The notes: a model not told the origin generated them from the sequence alone. A stretch of 56,617 nt of DNA from Acinetobacter sp. (GCA_030152275.1 JASLHF010000074.1:1-56617), one strand, 5' to 3'; positions 1 through 8,971 are shown, numbered from the stretch's first letter. Made by a program: numbers and translations.

Positions 1-69
1 GAAGAAAAACGTGCGCGTAAAGCTCAACGTGAAGAAGCACAACAAGCACACGATTCTGCTGAAGCTTAA
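1..69 (+). CDS. rpsF: 30S ribosomal protein S6, C-terminal end (partial)
   Basis: Only the last 22 codons and the TAA stop are in the window; the gene begins upstream. The tail is highly charged (EEKRARKAQREEAQQ), as in the C-terminal extension of S6 in gamma-proteobacteria. It sits 11 bases upstream of rpsR, in the conserved rpsF-rpsR-rplI order, which is the main basis for the call. S6 binds 16S rRNA next to S18 in the small subunit platform. Confidence 0.85.
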   Translation, partial: EEKRARKAQREEAQQAHDSAEA

Positions 70-80
70 GGAGAACATCA

Positions 81-308
81 ATGGCACGTTTTTACCGTCG
101 TCGCAAGTTCTGCCGCTTTACAGCTGAGAAAGTTGCTTACATCGACTATAAAGATATCGATACGTTAAAACAGTACATCACTGAAAATGGCAAGATTGTT
201 CCTAGCCGTATTACAGGTACTAAAGCTCGTTACCAACGTCAATTAGCGCTTGCTATCAAACAAGCTCGCTACTTGTCTTTGATCCCTTACACTGACAATC
301 ATAAGTGA
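81..308 (+). CDS. rpsR: 30S ribosomal protein S18
   Basis: A 75-residue protein starting MARFYRRRKFCRFTAE, the usual S18 start, with the conserved block ENGKIVPSRITGTKARYQRQL in the centre. S18 pairs with S6 on the platform of the 30S subunit. Its length matches the family (about 75 residues). A ribosome binding site (AAGGAG) lies at 69-74, overlapping the end of rpsF, so the genes are co-transcribed. rplI follows 9 bases downstream. Confidence 0.98.
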   Translation: MARFYRRRKFCRFTAEKVAYIDYKDIDTLKQYITENGKIVPSRITGTKARYQRQLALAIKQARYLSLIPYTDNHK

Positions 309-317
309 GGTTGAGCT

Positions 318-764
318 GTGGATATTATCTTATTACAACGCATTAAAAACCTTGGTAAATTAGGCGATAAAGTTTCAGTTAAAGCTGGTTACGGCCGTAA
401 CTTCCTTATCCCTCAAGGTAAAGCAGTTGCTGCTACTGAAGCTAACACTGCTGCATTTGAAGCTCGTCGTGCTGAACTTGAGAAACAAGAAGCTGAAGTT
501 TTAGCTGCTGCTCAAGCGCGTGCTGACCAATTGAACGAAGTAAACATCGTAATCACTGCTAAATCTGGTGATGAAGGTAAACTGTTCGGTTCTATCGGTA
601 CTCGTGACATCGCTGACGCGTTAACAAATGCTGGTCTTGTAGTAGACCGTGCAGAAGTTCGTTTGCCAAATGGTGCGCTTCGCAACACTGGTGAATTCAA
701 CATCGCAATTCAATTGCATCATGATGTTGCTGCAGAAGTTCTGGTTACTATCGTAGCTGAGTAA
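318..764 (+). CDS. rplI: 50S ribosomal protein L9
   Basis: A 148-residue protein with the L9 N-terminal signature (DIILLQRIKNLGKLGDKVSV, GYGRNFLIPQGKA), a long connecting helix rich in Ala, Glu and Arg at about residues 45-75, and a C-terminal rRNA-binding domain. It uses a GTG start preceded by GAGG in the S18 stop region. L9 binds 23S rRNA at the base of the L1 stalk and helps maintain reading frame. It is the last gene of the rpsF-rpsR-rplI operon; a strong terminator follows within 10 bases. Confidence 0.98.
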   Translation: MDIILLQRIKNLGKLGDKVSVKAGYGRNFLIPQGKAVAATEANTAAFEARRAELEKQEAEVLAAAQARADQLNEVNIVITAKSGDEGKLFGSIGTRDIADALTNAGLVVDRAEVRLPNGALRNTGEFNIAIQLHHDVAAEVLVTIVAE

Positions 765-772
765 TTTCTTGC

Positions 773-807
773 AAAAAAAAGAGCATGCTTTCGCATGCTC
801 TTTTTTT
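773..807 (+). terminator. Rho-independent terminator after rplI
   Basis: An 8-bp perfect GC-containing stem (GAGCATGC / GCATGCTC) with a 4-base loop, flanked by an A run on the left and a T run on the right. It ends the ribosomal protein operon. Confidence 0.93.
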
Positions 808-978
808 ATCTTTAAAATTTGTATAGTTAGGTTCAGGCCACAGGCCCTTAGTGAAATTTTCTATTCGCCTTTTATAGTCAATAGCGAGTATGATTTGAGT
901 AGCGCTCAGAATGGAAATTTCATCTGAATACCCCGCTTTCAATTAAGCATAGACTGTTTTAAAAATTCAGGGATTTAT

Positions 979-2409
979 ATGTCACAGGCGAATTCCAGCA
1001 CTCCAGCAGAGTCAAAAAAAAATGAATCTGGCCAGCTTAAAGAATTCCGCACACCGCCGCACAACTTAGCGATTGAGCAGGCGGTTTTGGCCGCACTCAT
1101 GACAGTGGCCGAATCTTTTGAACAAGTGGGCGATGTACTGACTGAAAATGACTTCTATGCAACACGCCACAAATATATTTTCCGCGCCATTGAGCAGCTG
1201 TCCAAAGACAGCTCACCGTATGATGCGGTGCTGGTGCATGACTGGCTGACTAAACAGAATTTGCTGGAGGCTATTGGCGGTGAGGAATACCTCATGCAGC
1301 TGATGTCAGACTCCCCTTCCAGTTTTTATAACTTGGAAACCTATGCCAATAAAATTAAAGAATTTTCAACTTTAAGAAGCATGATTAAAGTCAGTTCTGA
1401 AATTTTGCAAAATGCCTACGATACCAAAGGCCGTACCGTCAGCGAAATTTTAGATTTGGCAGAAACCAATATCTTTTCTATTGCCGAACAGCATAACAAT
1501 AACGCCAAAGCGCAAGGCCCTAAAGCCATTAACTCGGTTGTGGCCGACGTATTCGATAAATTAAATGAACTCTCTCAAATGGAAGGCAGCATTACCGGTT
1601 TAACCACCGGCTTTGTTGAACTGGACAATAAAACTTCCGGCATGCAAGGCGGGGATTTAATTATTGTGGCAGCGCGTCCATCGATGGGTAAAACTACTTT
1701 TGCGATGAACCTAGTAGAAAGTGTTCTATTCAACAATAATCTGCCGGCACTGGTTTATTCTATGGAGATGCCGGCCGACTCTATTGCAATGCGTTTGATT
1801 TCATCTTTTGGCCGTGTACATCAAGGACATTTACGTGCCGGTAAAATGGATGCAGATGAATGGTCTAAAGTGACCAGCACCATTGTGCATCTGCAGGAAA
1901 AGAATCTATACATTGATGACTCATCAGCCTTACCGCCCACAGAAGTCCGGGCGCGGGCGCGCCGAATTGCAAAAATGCACGGCGGCAAGCTCGGCTGTAT
2001 CATGGTCGACTATTTACAGCTAATGAAAGTGCCTGGCATGGGCGATAACCGTGTTGGCGAGATTTCAGAAATTTCCCGAAGCCTCAAAGCGCTAGCTAAA
2101 GAAATGAATTGCCCTGTCATCGCACTTTCTCAGTTAAACCGATCTCTGGAAAACCGTCCAAATAAACGCCCAGTGATGTCCGACTTGCGTGAATCGGGTG
2201 CAATCGAGCAGGATGCCGATTTAATCATGTTTATTTACCGTGATGAGGTTTATAACAAAGAGTCAAAAGAAGCCGGTACTGCCGAAATTATTATTGGTAA
2301 ACAACGTAACGGCCCAATTGGTACAGTACGTTTGGCCTTTGAAGGTCAATACACCAAATTTAGTAACCTCTCCCCTGAGTTTTATGCTCAGTATGATGAT
2401 GAAGAGTAA
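979..2409 (+). CDS. dnaB: Replicative DNA helicase DnaB
   Basis: A 476-residue protein with the two DnaB domains. The N-terminal domain, about residues 25-125, contains the PHNLAIEQAVLAA motif. The RecA-like ATPase, about residues 195-470, has Walker A ARPSMGKTT near residue 232 and Walker B GCIMVDYLQLM near residue 341; LRESGAIEQDADLI is the conserved DnaB C-terminal motif. DnaB is the hexameric 5'-3' helicase at the replication fork and binds primase and the loader. The first 20 residues are a Ser/Lys/Glu-rich extension common in relatives. It lies 214 bases after rplI and 48 bases before alr, which may be co-transcribed. Confidence 0.98.
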   Translation: MSQANSSTPAESKKNESGQLKEFRTPPHNLAIEQAVLAALMTVAESFEQVGDVLTENDFYATRHKYIFRAIEQLSKDSSPYDAVLVHDWLTKQNLLEAIGGEEYLMQLMSDSPSSFYNLETYANKIKEFSTLRSMIKVSSEILQNAYDTKGRTVSEILDLAETNIFSIAEQHNNNAKAQGPKAINSVVADVFDKLNELSQMEGSITGLTTGFVELDNKTSGMQGGDLIIVAARPSMGKTTFAMNLVESVLFNNNLPALVYSMEMPADSIAMRLISSFGRVHQGHLRAGKMDADEWSKVTSTIVHLQEKNLYIDDSSALPPTEVRARARRIAKMHGGKLGCIMVDYLQLMKVPGMGDNRVGEISEISRSLKALAKEMNCPVIALSQLNRSLENRPNKRPVMSDLRESGAIEQDADLIMFIYRDEVYNKESKEAGTAEIIIGKQRNGPIGTVRLAFEGQYTKFSNLSPEFYAQYDDEE

Positions 2410-2457
2410 AGACACTTCGTCATCAATCATTTCATCGACCCTGTAGGAGTATTTAGG

Positions 2458-3531
2458 GTGCGCCAAGCTACAGTTTATATTGATCAACAAGCGCTTCAAT
2501 ATAATTTAAACCGTGTCAAACAACTTGCCCCAACCGCTAAAATTGTCAGCATGGTGAAAGCCAATGCTTACGGACATGGAGTTAAAGACTGCTTAGCAGC
2601 CTTAAAAGACAGCGATGCCTTTGGTGTTGCCTGCCTAGAAGAAGCCTTAGAAATTCGTGAACTTGGTTATGAGCAGCCAATTACGCTCATTGAAGGTATT
2701 TTTTCTGAAGATGAAATGCAAATTGTCATCGATAAAAAAATTGAGTGCATCGTACACCATCAACAACAATTGGATTGGTTACGCGCCCATAAAGATGCCT
2801 ATATTGCACAAGGTCTGAAAGTTTGGGTCAAACTGAACAGCGGCATGAACCGCCTAGGTTTTAAAGTCCCAGAAATTATTGAGGTGATTAATTCACTTAA
2901 AGCCGAAGGCTTTACTTGCGTATTGGCCATGCATTTTGCCAATGCAGATGCTGAAAGCCATCCTTTGAATGATCAGCAACGCGATCAGTTCTTACAAGTT
3001 AAAGAAGCCTGCGCGCCTGTTATGGGCTCTTGCTGCAACTCTGCCGCCATCTATAAATGGCCAGAGCTGAACTTTGACTTTGTCCGTCCTGGCATCATGC
3101 TCTACGGCGCAACACCTTTTGCTGATAAAACCGTACATGACTTAGATTTAAAGCCAGTCATGACCTTTACTGCCGAAGTGATTGCTTTAAATACCATTCA
3201 GGCTGGTGAATCTGTCGGTTATGGTTCAACCTTTGTTGCAGATCAAGCAATGGATCTTGCAATTGTGTCAATCGGTTATGGTGACGGTTATCCGCGCGCT
3301 TTCCCTAAACAAAACTATGTAGCGATTAACGGTCAACAAACCCGCGTCATTGGCCGTGTAGCGATGGATATGATTGCGATTGACGCAACAGGCTTAAACT
3401 TGGAGCTGGGCACTGAGGTCGAACTTTGGGGTAAAAACCGTTTAGTCGATGATGTTGCTGAAGCCAACGGCACCATTGGCTATGAATTGCTTTGCCGTTT
3501 AAGCGCGCGTCCTGTACGTAAAGCGCAGTAA
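2458..3531 (+). CDS. alr: Alanine racemase
   Basis: A 357-residue PLP enzyme that interconverts L- and D-alanine to supply D-Ala for peptidoglycan. The PLP-binding lysine is K34 in SMVKANAYGHG, and the second catalytic base is Y255 in SVGYGSTF. The N-terminal TIM barrel and C-terminal beta domain are both complete and the length is typical. It starts with GTG after GGAG at 2446-2449. The gene follows dnaB on the same strand, a frequent dnaB-alr arrangement. Confidence 0.97.
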   Translation: MRQATVYIDQQALQYNLNRVKQLAPTAKIVSMVKANAYGHGVKDCLAALKDSDAFGVACLEEALEIRELGYEQPITLIEGIFSEDEMQIVIDKKIECIVHHQQQLDWLRAHKDAYIAQGLKVWVKLNSGMNRLGFKVPEIIEVINSLKAEGFTCVLAMHFANADAESHPLNDQQRDQFLQVKEACAPVMGSCCNSAAIYKWPELNFDFVRPGIMLYGATPFADKTVHDLDLKPVMTFTAEVIALNTIQAGESVGYGSTFVADQAMDLAIVSIGYGDGYPRAFPKQNYVAINGQQTRVIGRVAMDMIAIDATGLNLELGTEVELWGKNRLVDDVAEANGTIGYELLCRLSARPVRKAQ

Positions 3532-3581
3532 GTATTTGGTTCCGGGACTCTGATTTCCATCAGCCGTTTTCGTTCAATCCC

Positions 3582-3609
3582 CCAAAAGTCCGATTAATCG
3601 GGCTTTTGG
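3582..3609. terminator. Terminator hairpin between convergent alr and the Anbu operon
   Basis: A near-perfect inverted repeat with arms CCAAAAG and CTTTTGG and inner stem CCGAT/ATCGG, so it reads as A-rich then T-rich on both strands. It lies between the 3' ends of alr (+) and the Anbu gene (-) and could stop transcription from both sides. Confidence 0.7.
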
Positions 3610-3714
3610 CATATTTTAAACTATGGTTTAAATATATTCAGGCAGCTTAAGCATTCTCTAATGCCATCACTGCATGCAAACCGGCTGCAGATTACATCTC
3701 ATATCAACACAGCA

Positions 3715-4449
3715 TTAATTAAAATAATCTTCTGTAGGAATAGCGATTTCCTGTAAACCTTTTTTCAATGTCAGTGACCATTGCTTGCTGATATTGGAAA
3801 AATACGGATCTTCTTCATAAATGCGTTTACCCACTGGAATTTTCAAACTGTCTTTATAATATACCAGCGCATCCAGCGGCATGCCGACCGATACGTTTGA
3901 ACGTAAAGTTGAATCGAATGAAATCAGGCTGCAGCGCAAGGCTTCATCTAAAGGCATATCATAATGCAATGCGCGGTCTAAAATCGGCTTCCCGTATTTA
4001 ATTTCACCAATTTGAAAATACGGCGTATCCGCTGTGGCATTAATAAAATTGCCTTGCGGATAAATGTTATATAGCTGCATATCTGCATTTTGAATTTGCC
4101 CGCCCACCAGCAAGCTGCAGTAGTAATCGCTTTGCTCTGACTTATCCGCTGTCACATCCGCAATGACCTTGCGCAACGTATGCCCAATCAGTTCTGCAAT
4201 TTCAAACATGGTGCTGACACTATATAGATTTGGCTCTTGCTTGGTTTCCAGCTGATTCTGCAGATGGCCAATAACAGCCTGCGTTGTGGCTAAATTTCCA
4301 GAGGTCTGAATCACAATGAGGCGCTCGCCCTCTATGCCAAAAGTATATAATTTTCTAAATACAGAAATATGATCAACTCCAGCATTGGTTCGGGTATCAC
4401 TGATAAAAACCATGCCGTCCTGCAACCGCAATGCACAGCAATATGTCAT
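3715..4449 (-). CDS. Anbu-type proteasome-like peptidase
   Basis: A 244-residue Ntn-hydrolase of the bacterial 20S-proteasome-like family (Anbu, also called BPH). After removal of Met the chain starts with Thr1, the expected nucleophile; D17 (in FISDTRTNAG) and K32 (in FRKLY) fill the other catalytic positions. Known Anbu proteins assemble into open or helical rings, and their substrates are poorly defined. The ribosome binding site is AAGGAT 6 bases before ATG. It is the last gene of a four-gene operon, 42 bases after the transglutaminase-like gene. The same partners accompany Anbu in many proteobacteria, which strengthens the call. Confidence 0.93.
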   Translation of the reverse strand: MTYCCALRLQDGMVFISDTRTNAGVDHISVFRKLYTFGIEGERLIVIQTSGNLATTQAVIGHLQNQLETKQEPNLYSVSTMFEIAELIGHTLRKVIADVTADKSEQSDYYCSLLVGGQIQNADMQLYNIYPQGNFINATADTPYFQIGEIKYGKPILDRALHYDMPLDEALRCSLISFDSTLRSNVSVGMPLDALVYYKDSLKIPVGKRIYEEDPYFSNISKQWSLTLKKGLQEIAIPTEDYFN

Positions 4450-4491
4450 TTTTATATCCTTTTATAGATTTGATTTTTAAATGCTGAATAT

Positions 4492-5271
4492 TTAACAGCT
4501 AAGCACCTGAACAATCGAATTCATTGACTCAATTCCCCCTTGTTCACGTACACCGCGTACTGGTGCAACATCCCAATAATCGCGCCCTACGGCTACATAT
4601 ATATGCGAATTCGGGGTAAAAATCTGATTGCTGATATCAAAACAATACCATGCATTGTCTAAAAAAACCTCAGCCCATGCATGGCTGGCCAAGTGCAGTG
4701 TTTGCGGCACAAACAGATAGCCTGAAACATAACGCGCAGGCAATCCCAAATACTTGCACATTGCAATAAAGACATGACTGTGATCCTGACAGACACCTTG
4801 CCGGCAATTAAACGCATCAATAGCGGAAGTGTGTACAGACGTTTGATTAGGCAAATATGGAATATAGCCCAAAATAGCTTCGGACAGCTGAATCAGATTT
4901 TCGCGGTTTAAGATTGGCGCATAGGTACGGGCAAAGGCTTTCATCGCCTCATTACAGTGGGTGCTGGGTGTTAGCTGTAAAAAAAGATGCGGGTTCAGCT
5001 GATCTAGTACGCCGTATTCACTATCACTATCCATTTCTACCAGGCCTTGCGCCATAATGATCATTTGGCTGTAAGGCTTGCGCTGTGAACTGGTTAGCCA
5101 GATATTGCTAAAAGCATCTTTTTTAGTTTGTTTTTCACCTGGGACACTAATATCCCAATAATGCACACGCTGATGCGAATTGGAAGATGGAATCATCTTG
5201 ATATACTGAATACTGTTTTGCACAGGCGCGCTGTATGCATAGTGCGTCTGATGATTCACCATGAGTTTCAT
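4492..5271 (-). CDS. Transglutaminase-like cysteine protease family protein
   Basis: A 259-residue protein with the transglutaminase/protease-like fold. The triad is visible: C161 in RQGVCQDHSH, H197 in ASHAWAEVF and D212 in WYCFDISN. The first 90 residues form the N-terminal beta-rich domain usual for this family (starts VNHQTHYAYSAPV). There is no signal peptide, so it should be cytoplasmic. Its start codon overlaps the stop of the alpha-E gene (ATGA), indicating translational coupling. Family members are predicted peptidases or amide-bond enzymes; the true substrate is unknown. Confidence 0.92.
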   Translation of the reverse strand: MKLMVNHQTHYAYSAPVQNSIQYIKMIPSSNSHQRVHYWDISVPGEKQTKKDAFSNIWLTSSQRKPYSQMIIMAQGLVEMDSDSEYGVLDQLNPHLFLQLTPSTHCNEAMKAFARTYAPILNRENLIQLSEAILGYIPYLPNQTSVHTSAIDAFNCRQGVCQDHSHVFIAMCKYLGLPARYVSGYLFVPQTLHLASHAWAEVFLDNAWYCFDISNQIFTPNSHIYVAVGRDYWDVAPVRGVREQGGIESMNSIVQVLSC

Positions 5272-5870
5272 GCATCTGCCTCAAAAAGTTTTTGTATAAC
5301 ATCGCTGAAATGATAAAAAGGGGCCGCACTGGGATCATTTTCTAGCGTTTCAAATGCATCCGCCAGTCCAGACCAGCCCAACTGCTGCAGCTGCTGGGCA
5401 ACATGCTTAATCTTTTGCAGCGTTTGCTCCCGAGCCTGATTTAAACGCAGCTTACGGTCTAATTCTTCAACGCACTGCCCTAAACAAAAGAACAGGAACA
5501 CCTCTTCTGATTCTGCCTCCATGACTTCATGACAGTCGGCGGCCACATCGCAGATATATCCTGCATTTTGATGCGCATTGCCAATCAGTCTATTCAACTC
5601 TGCATAGCCGTTAGCAGAAAGCACACCGCGCAAATCTGCAATATTGTTTTGTGCATGTTCAAACTGCGAACTGAAAGAAACCGGATGCTGTGTATCTACA
5701 ACCAGCTCATTTAAAGAACTTGCATCAAATGCAGGCAGACAAAAGGCATGGGCATAGTCACGGGCAATATCATTATTCTGAAATGGGAAAATACTGCACA
5801 AATACTGCGTGCGTGATAAATAGCGTCCTAGCCAAAAAATATGTTCAGCATTGCTGTTTAATAAAATCAT
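5268..5870 (-). CDS. Short alpha-E domain protein (DUF403)
   Basis: A 200-residue, probably all-helical protein. The N-terminus (NSNAEHIFWLGRYLSRTQYL) matches the alpha-E signature, in which a Glu-rich helix precedes WLGRYLER. Family members are typically a little over 300 residues, so this one is about one third shorter. The ribosome binding site AGGAG lies 6 bases upstream of ATG. It is coupled to the transglutaminase-like gene by a 4-base overlap and lies 66 bases after the ATP-grasp gene. Function is not established for the family; it always travels with the permuted ATP-grasp protein. Confidence 0.85.
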   Translation of the reverse strand: MILLNSNAEHIFWLGRYLSRTQYLCSIFPFQNNDIARDYAHAFCLPAFDASSLNELVVDTQHPVSFSSQFEHAQNNIADLRGVLSANGYAELNRLIGNAHQNAGYICDVAADCHEVMEAESEEVFLFFCLGQCVEELDRKLRLNQAREQTLQKIKHVAQQLQQLGWSGLADAFETLENDPSAAPFYHFSDVIQKLFEADA

Positions 5871-5936
5871 TACGGCTCCTAGCGTACAATCATTGCGTGG
5901 AGGTTAAAGCGCATCCAGCCGAAATGCGCTTGAAGT

Positions 5937-7508
5937 TCATGAGTGCAAGTTATCGACTACCCAAGTGTCTTTTATGCCGCCGCCTTGTGATGAGTTAACC
6001 ACCAGCGAACCGGGCTGCATAGCCACACGGGTTAAGCCTCCCGGCACAATTTCAGTGCGGTATGGCGAACTTAAAATGAATGGCCTTAAATCAATATGGC
6101 GCTCGGCAGTACCGAAAGCGGTTAGTGTTGGACAAACCGATAAATCCAAAGTCGGCTGCGCAATATACAGTTCTGGCGAAGCAAACAGTTTTTGTTTAAA
6201 TTCTGCTAGCTGCTGTTTGGAAGCCTGAGGCCCAATCAGCATGCCGTAACCGCCAGAACCTTGGGCTTCCTTCACCACCAGCTGATCTAAATGCGCCATG
6301 ACATAATCTAAATCTTGCATATCGCGGCATTGATAGGTCGGCACATTCTTCAAAATAGGCTGCTCACCCAAATAGAAATGAATCATTTTATCGACATAAG
6401 GATAAATAGATTTGTCATCCGCAACACCGGTTCCCGGCGCATTGGCAATCACGACATTGCGATGCAGATAGGCAGACATTAGCCCCGGCACGCCCAGCGT
6501 ACTGTCGGGCCTAAAGCACAGCGGGTCTAAAAATGCATCATCTATACGTCTATAAATTACATCAACCCGCTGCCTGCCCCGAATCGTTTTCACATAAACT
6601 TTATCGTTTTCTACAAAAAGGTCACGCGAAGTCACCAAAGGCACATCCATTTCTCTTGCCAAAAAGGCGTGTTCATAATATGCACTGTTGTAGCGGCCAG
6701 GTGTCAGCACGACAATAAACGCACGATCACAATCAGTATTTTCCGCCAGCACCTGTTTCAGCAGCTGCGGATACTGCCCGATATCTAAGATACTGCTTTG
6801 CTTATATAAATCCGGCATCAATTGTTGGCTGATTTTGCGGCTTTCCAGCATATAAGACACACCGGATGGAGTTCTTAAATTGTCTTCCAGCACATAAAAT
6901 TCCCCTTTACTGTCACGGACAATGTCTATACCGCCAATTTGGCTGTAAATCTTCCCTTTTAAATCATGCTGATACATATGAGGCTGAAACGCTTCATGTG
7001 TCACCACCTGCAGTTCCGGCACAATACCGGCTTTCAAAATTTCCTGCTCATGATAAATATCATGCAAAAATAGATTCAGTGCTTTTACCCGCTGCGCGCA
7101 GCCGGCCGCAATATTGTTCCATTGCTTTTTGGCAATGATGCGTGGAATTAAATCGAATGGAATGGTGCGCGCTGTACCGGCCGCATCACCATAGACAGTA
7201 AAAGTGATGCCATGATATAAAAAATGTTCTTTTGCTTTGGCATTCAGTTCATTCAGCTCATCAATGCTGTACTGTGTCAGCCACTGCTCTATGCGCCCAC
7301 AAGCATCACCCAGAGCAGCTTGATCATCGCGCAATTCATTAAAAAATTTTGATTTCAGCTGTTCAAACAGCGCGTAAGCTTTTAACTGCTGGTCGTTTAC
7401 GGTGATTCTGAACTCTGCTGGCGGTGCCGCGCTATTGCCTCCCCCTATATTTGCTGTATAACCCTCTATAACAGCAGCCGAAGTTGTATCTCTATTTTCT
7501 TTAAGCAT
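5937..7508 (-). CDS. Circularly permuted ATP-grasp type 2 protein
   Basis: A protein of 523 residues from the preferred start. It contains the DUF404/DUF407 blocks: RTIPFDLIPRII, QVVTHEAFQPHM, FYVLEDNLRTPSGVSYML and the C-terminal VKEAQGSGGYGM nucleotide-binding loop. ATP-grasp enzymes form amide or ester bonds using an acyl-phosphate; this permuted subfamily has no assigned reaction. The open frame extends 13 codons further upstream, but AGAGG 6 bases before the ATG at 7508 supports the start given. It is the first gene of the Anbu operon, 239 bases from a divergent WYL regulator. Confidence 0.93.
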   Translation of the reverse strand: MLKENRDTTSAAVIEGYTANIGGGNSAAPPAEFRITVNDQQLKAYALFEQLKSKFFNELRDDQAALGDACGRIEQWLTQYSIDELNELNAKAKEHFLYHGITFTVYGDAAGTARTIPFDLIPRIIAKKQWNNIAAGCAQRVKALNLFLHDIYHEQEILKAGIVPELQVVTHEAFQPHMYQHDLKGKIYSQIGGIDIVRDSKGEFYVLEDNLRTPSGVSYMLESRKISQQLMPDLYKQSSILDIGQYPQLLKQVLAENTDCDRAFIVVLTPGRYNSAYYEHAFLAREMDVPLVTSRDLFVENDKVYVKTIRGRQRVDVIYRRIDDAFLDPLCFRPDSTLGVPGLMSAYLHRNVVIANAPGTGVADDKSIYPYVDKMIHFYLGEQPILKNVPTYQCRDMQDLDYVMAHLDQLVVKEAQGSGGYGMLIGPQASKQQLAEFKQKLFASPELYIAQPTLDLSVCPTLTAFGTAERHIDLRPFILSSPYRTEIVPGGLTRVAMQPGSLVVNSSQGGGIKDTWVVDNLHS

Positions 7509-7747
7509 ACAAACCTCTTCATTGTAATCTATTGTAAATAAAAACAAGCAATTAATATGCCAGCAGGATATTCTTCCTTATTAAATTCATTTATCGGCTA
7601 AAAAAAATACATGTTCAAGAGCATTGCTGTACCAAGATGTATCAAAATATAGCCACTAATTCAGGCGAAACGCTTGCGAAAGCTATAGAGATTTCTTATT
7701 GTGTTGAAGATTTAAATTTCTAATTTATTAAGAACGCCATCGCCAAT
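7509..7747. promoter_or_regulatory. Divergent promoter region, Anbu operon / WYL regulator
   Basis: A 239-bp AT-rich region between the first gene of the Anbu operon (-) and the WYL regulator (+). It should hold both promoters. I cannot assign -35/-10 boxes with confidence. A short direct repeat GCGAAA occurs twice around 7663-7679 and is a candidate regulator contact. Confidence 0.5.
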
Positions 7748-8755
7748 ATGTCGACACTAGAAAAAGAAACATCCAACAGCCTCTACCGTCAGTGGCAAAT
7801 ACTTTCCCGCCTTTCTGCAGGCAAATGGATGGGTACACGTGAATTGCAAGAGATTCTCAACCGTGAAGGCATTGAGATCAGTCTGCGTACGATTCAACGT
7901 GACTTAAACCAAATTTCACAGCGCTTTCCCATTGAAAGCAGCAAAACGTCACCGCAAGGCTGGCGCTGGCGTTCCGATGCGCCGATTCAAAGCCTGCCGC
8001 ATATGACCAGCTCTCAGGCCGTAACCTTTATGATGGTTGAAGAGCATCTCAAACATCTGCTGCCGCCCAGCTTAATTGAAGAAATGAACCCTTGGTTCGA
8101 TTTAGCGCGGCGCAGCCTGTCGACCCAAAACAACGTGCGTCAGTGGATTAATCGTGTACGTATTGTGCCTGCTACTCAGCCCTTAATCCCCCCACTTGTT
8201 GATAAATCTGCACAGCAGGCAATTTATGAAGGGCTGCTTCAGGACAAACAGCTGGAATGCATTTATCACGGACGCGGCCCGTCTAGTGAAGAAAAAACAT
8301 ATATTTTGAATCCATTAGCCTTAGTTCAAAAAGGCGCTGTGATTTATTTGGTCTGTACCCGTCATGATAGAACCGACATTCAAACCTTTGCCCTACACCG
8401 TTTTAAATCTGCTGCTGTGCTGAATTCACGCGCCATGCATCCAGTCAATTTTGACATTGACGGCTATATCGACTCTGGCGCTTTAGGTTTCCGTGTAGAC
8501 TTCAGCAAACCTACTGAAACAGTGCATCTGAAATTATATATGCATGATAATGAGACTTTTTATTTTGAAGAGACTCAAATCAGCAAAGACCAGCAGATCG
8601 AAAAGACCGCAGATGGCCTGAGCTGTGTATCCGGCCACGTGCCTTTCACGTCACAACTGGTGTGGTGGCTGCGCAGTTTCGGTAAGCACATACAGCGCAT
8701 AGAGCCTGCCGAAGTCTGGAATGCAGTACAGCAAATTAAGAATTCTGCACCATAA
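7748..8755 (+). CDS. WYL-domain transcriptional regulator
   Basis: A 335-residue regulator. Residues 15-70 form a winged helix-turn-helix of the DeoR/HTH_11 type (TRELQEILNREGIEISLRTI). Residues about 165-245 form the WYL ligand-sensing domain (YHGRGPSSEEKTYILNPLAL, then VIYLVCT in place of the WYL core, then LHRFKSA). Residues about 255-330 match the WCX C-terminal extension. WYL proteins bind nucleotides or single-stranded nucleic acid, and many regulate stress or defence genes. It is divergent from the Anbu operon, which suggests it regulates that operon; this is inference from position. Confidence 0.9.
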   Translation: MSTLEKETSNSLYRQWQILSRLSAGKWMGTRELQEILNREGIEISLRTIQRDLNQISQRFPIESSKTSPQGWRWRSDAPIQSLPHMTSSQAVTFMMVEEHLKHLLPPSLIEEMNPWFDLARRSLSTQNNVRQWINRVRIVPATQPLIPPLVDKSAQQAIYEGLLQDKQLECIYHGRGPSSEEKTYILNPLALVQKGAVIYLVCTRHDRTDIQTFALHRFKSAAVLNSRAMHPVNFDIDGYIDSGALGFRVDFSKPTETVHLKLYMHDNETFYFEETQISKDQQIEKTADGLSCVSGHVPFTSQLVWWLRSFGKHIQRIEPAEVWNAVQQIKNSAP

Positions 8756-8766
8756 TATTTAGGGCT

Positions 8767-8868
8767 ATGAAGCTTTCCGCTGTTTTTGCAGCAGTGAACA
8801 TTTTTAAAGGATACAAGATGCAGAAATTTTCTGAGCTTCATACTATTTCTGTATCAGTTAAGCGCTAA
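8767..8868 (+). CDS. Possible small protein of 33 residues
   Basis: An open frame starting MKLSAVFAAVNIFKGYK just 11 bases after the WYL gene stop. A good ribosome binding site (AAAGGA) lies inside it, 7 bases before an in-frame ATG at 8818 that would give a 16-residue peptide MQKFSELHTISVSVKR. The product is short and basic at the C-terminus. I do not recognise it; it could be chance. Confidence 0.22.
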   Translation: MKLSAVFAAVNIFKGYKMQKFSELHTISVSVKR

Positions 8869-8971
8869 ATGTCATAAATGCGACCCATCGCGCATCTGCC
8901 TTCGTATTCCAGCCCGACGTACAGAACTTACCGCCCCATTTTTAATCATGCCAATTTTGACAATATAATTT

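Noticed and set aside
3532..3581. tRNA-like GGTTC sequence after alr
   Set aside because: The flanking bases cannot form a T arm, anticodon arm and acceptor stem; no tRNA is present.
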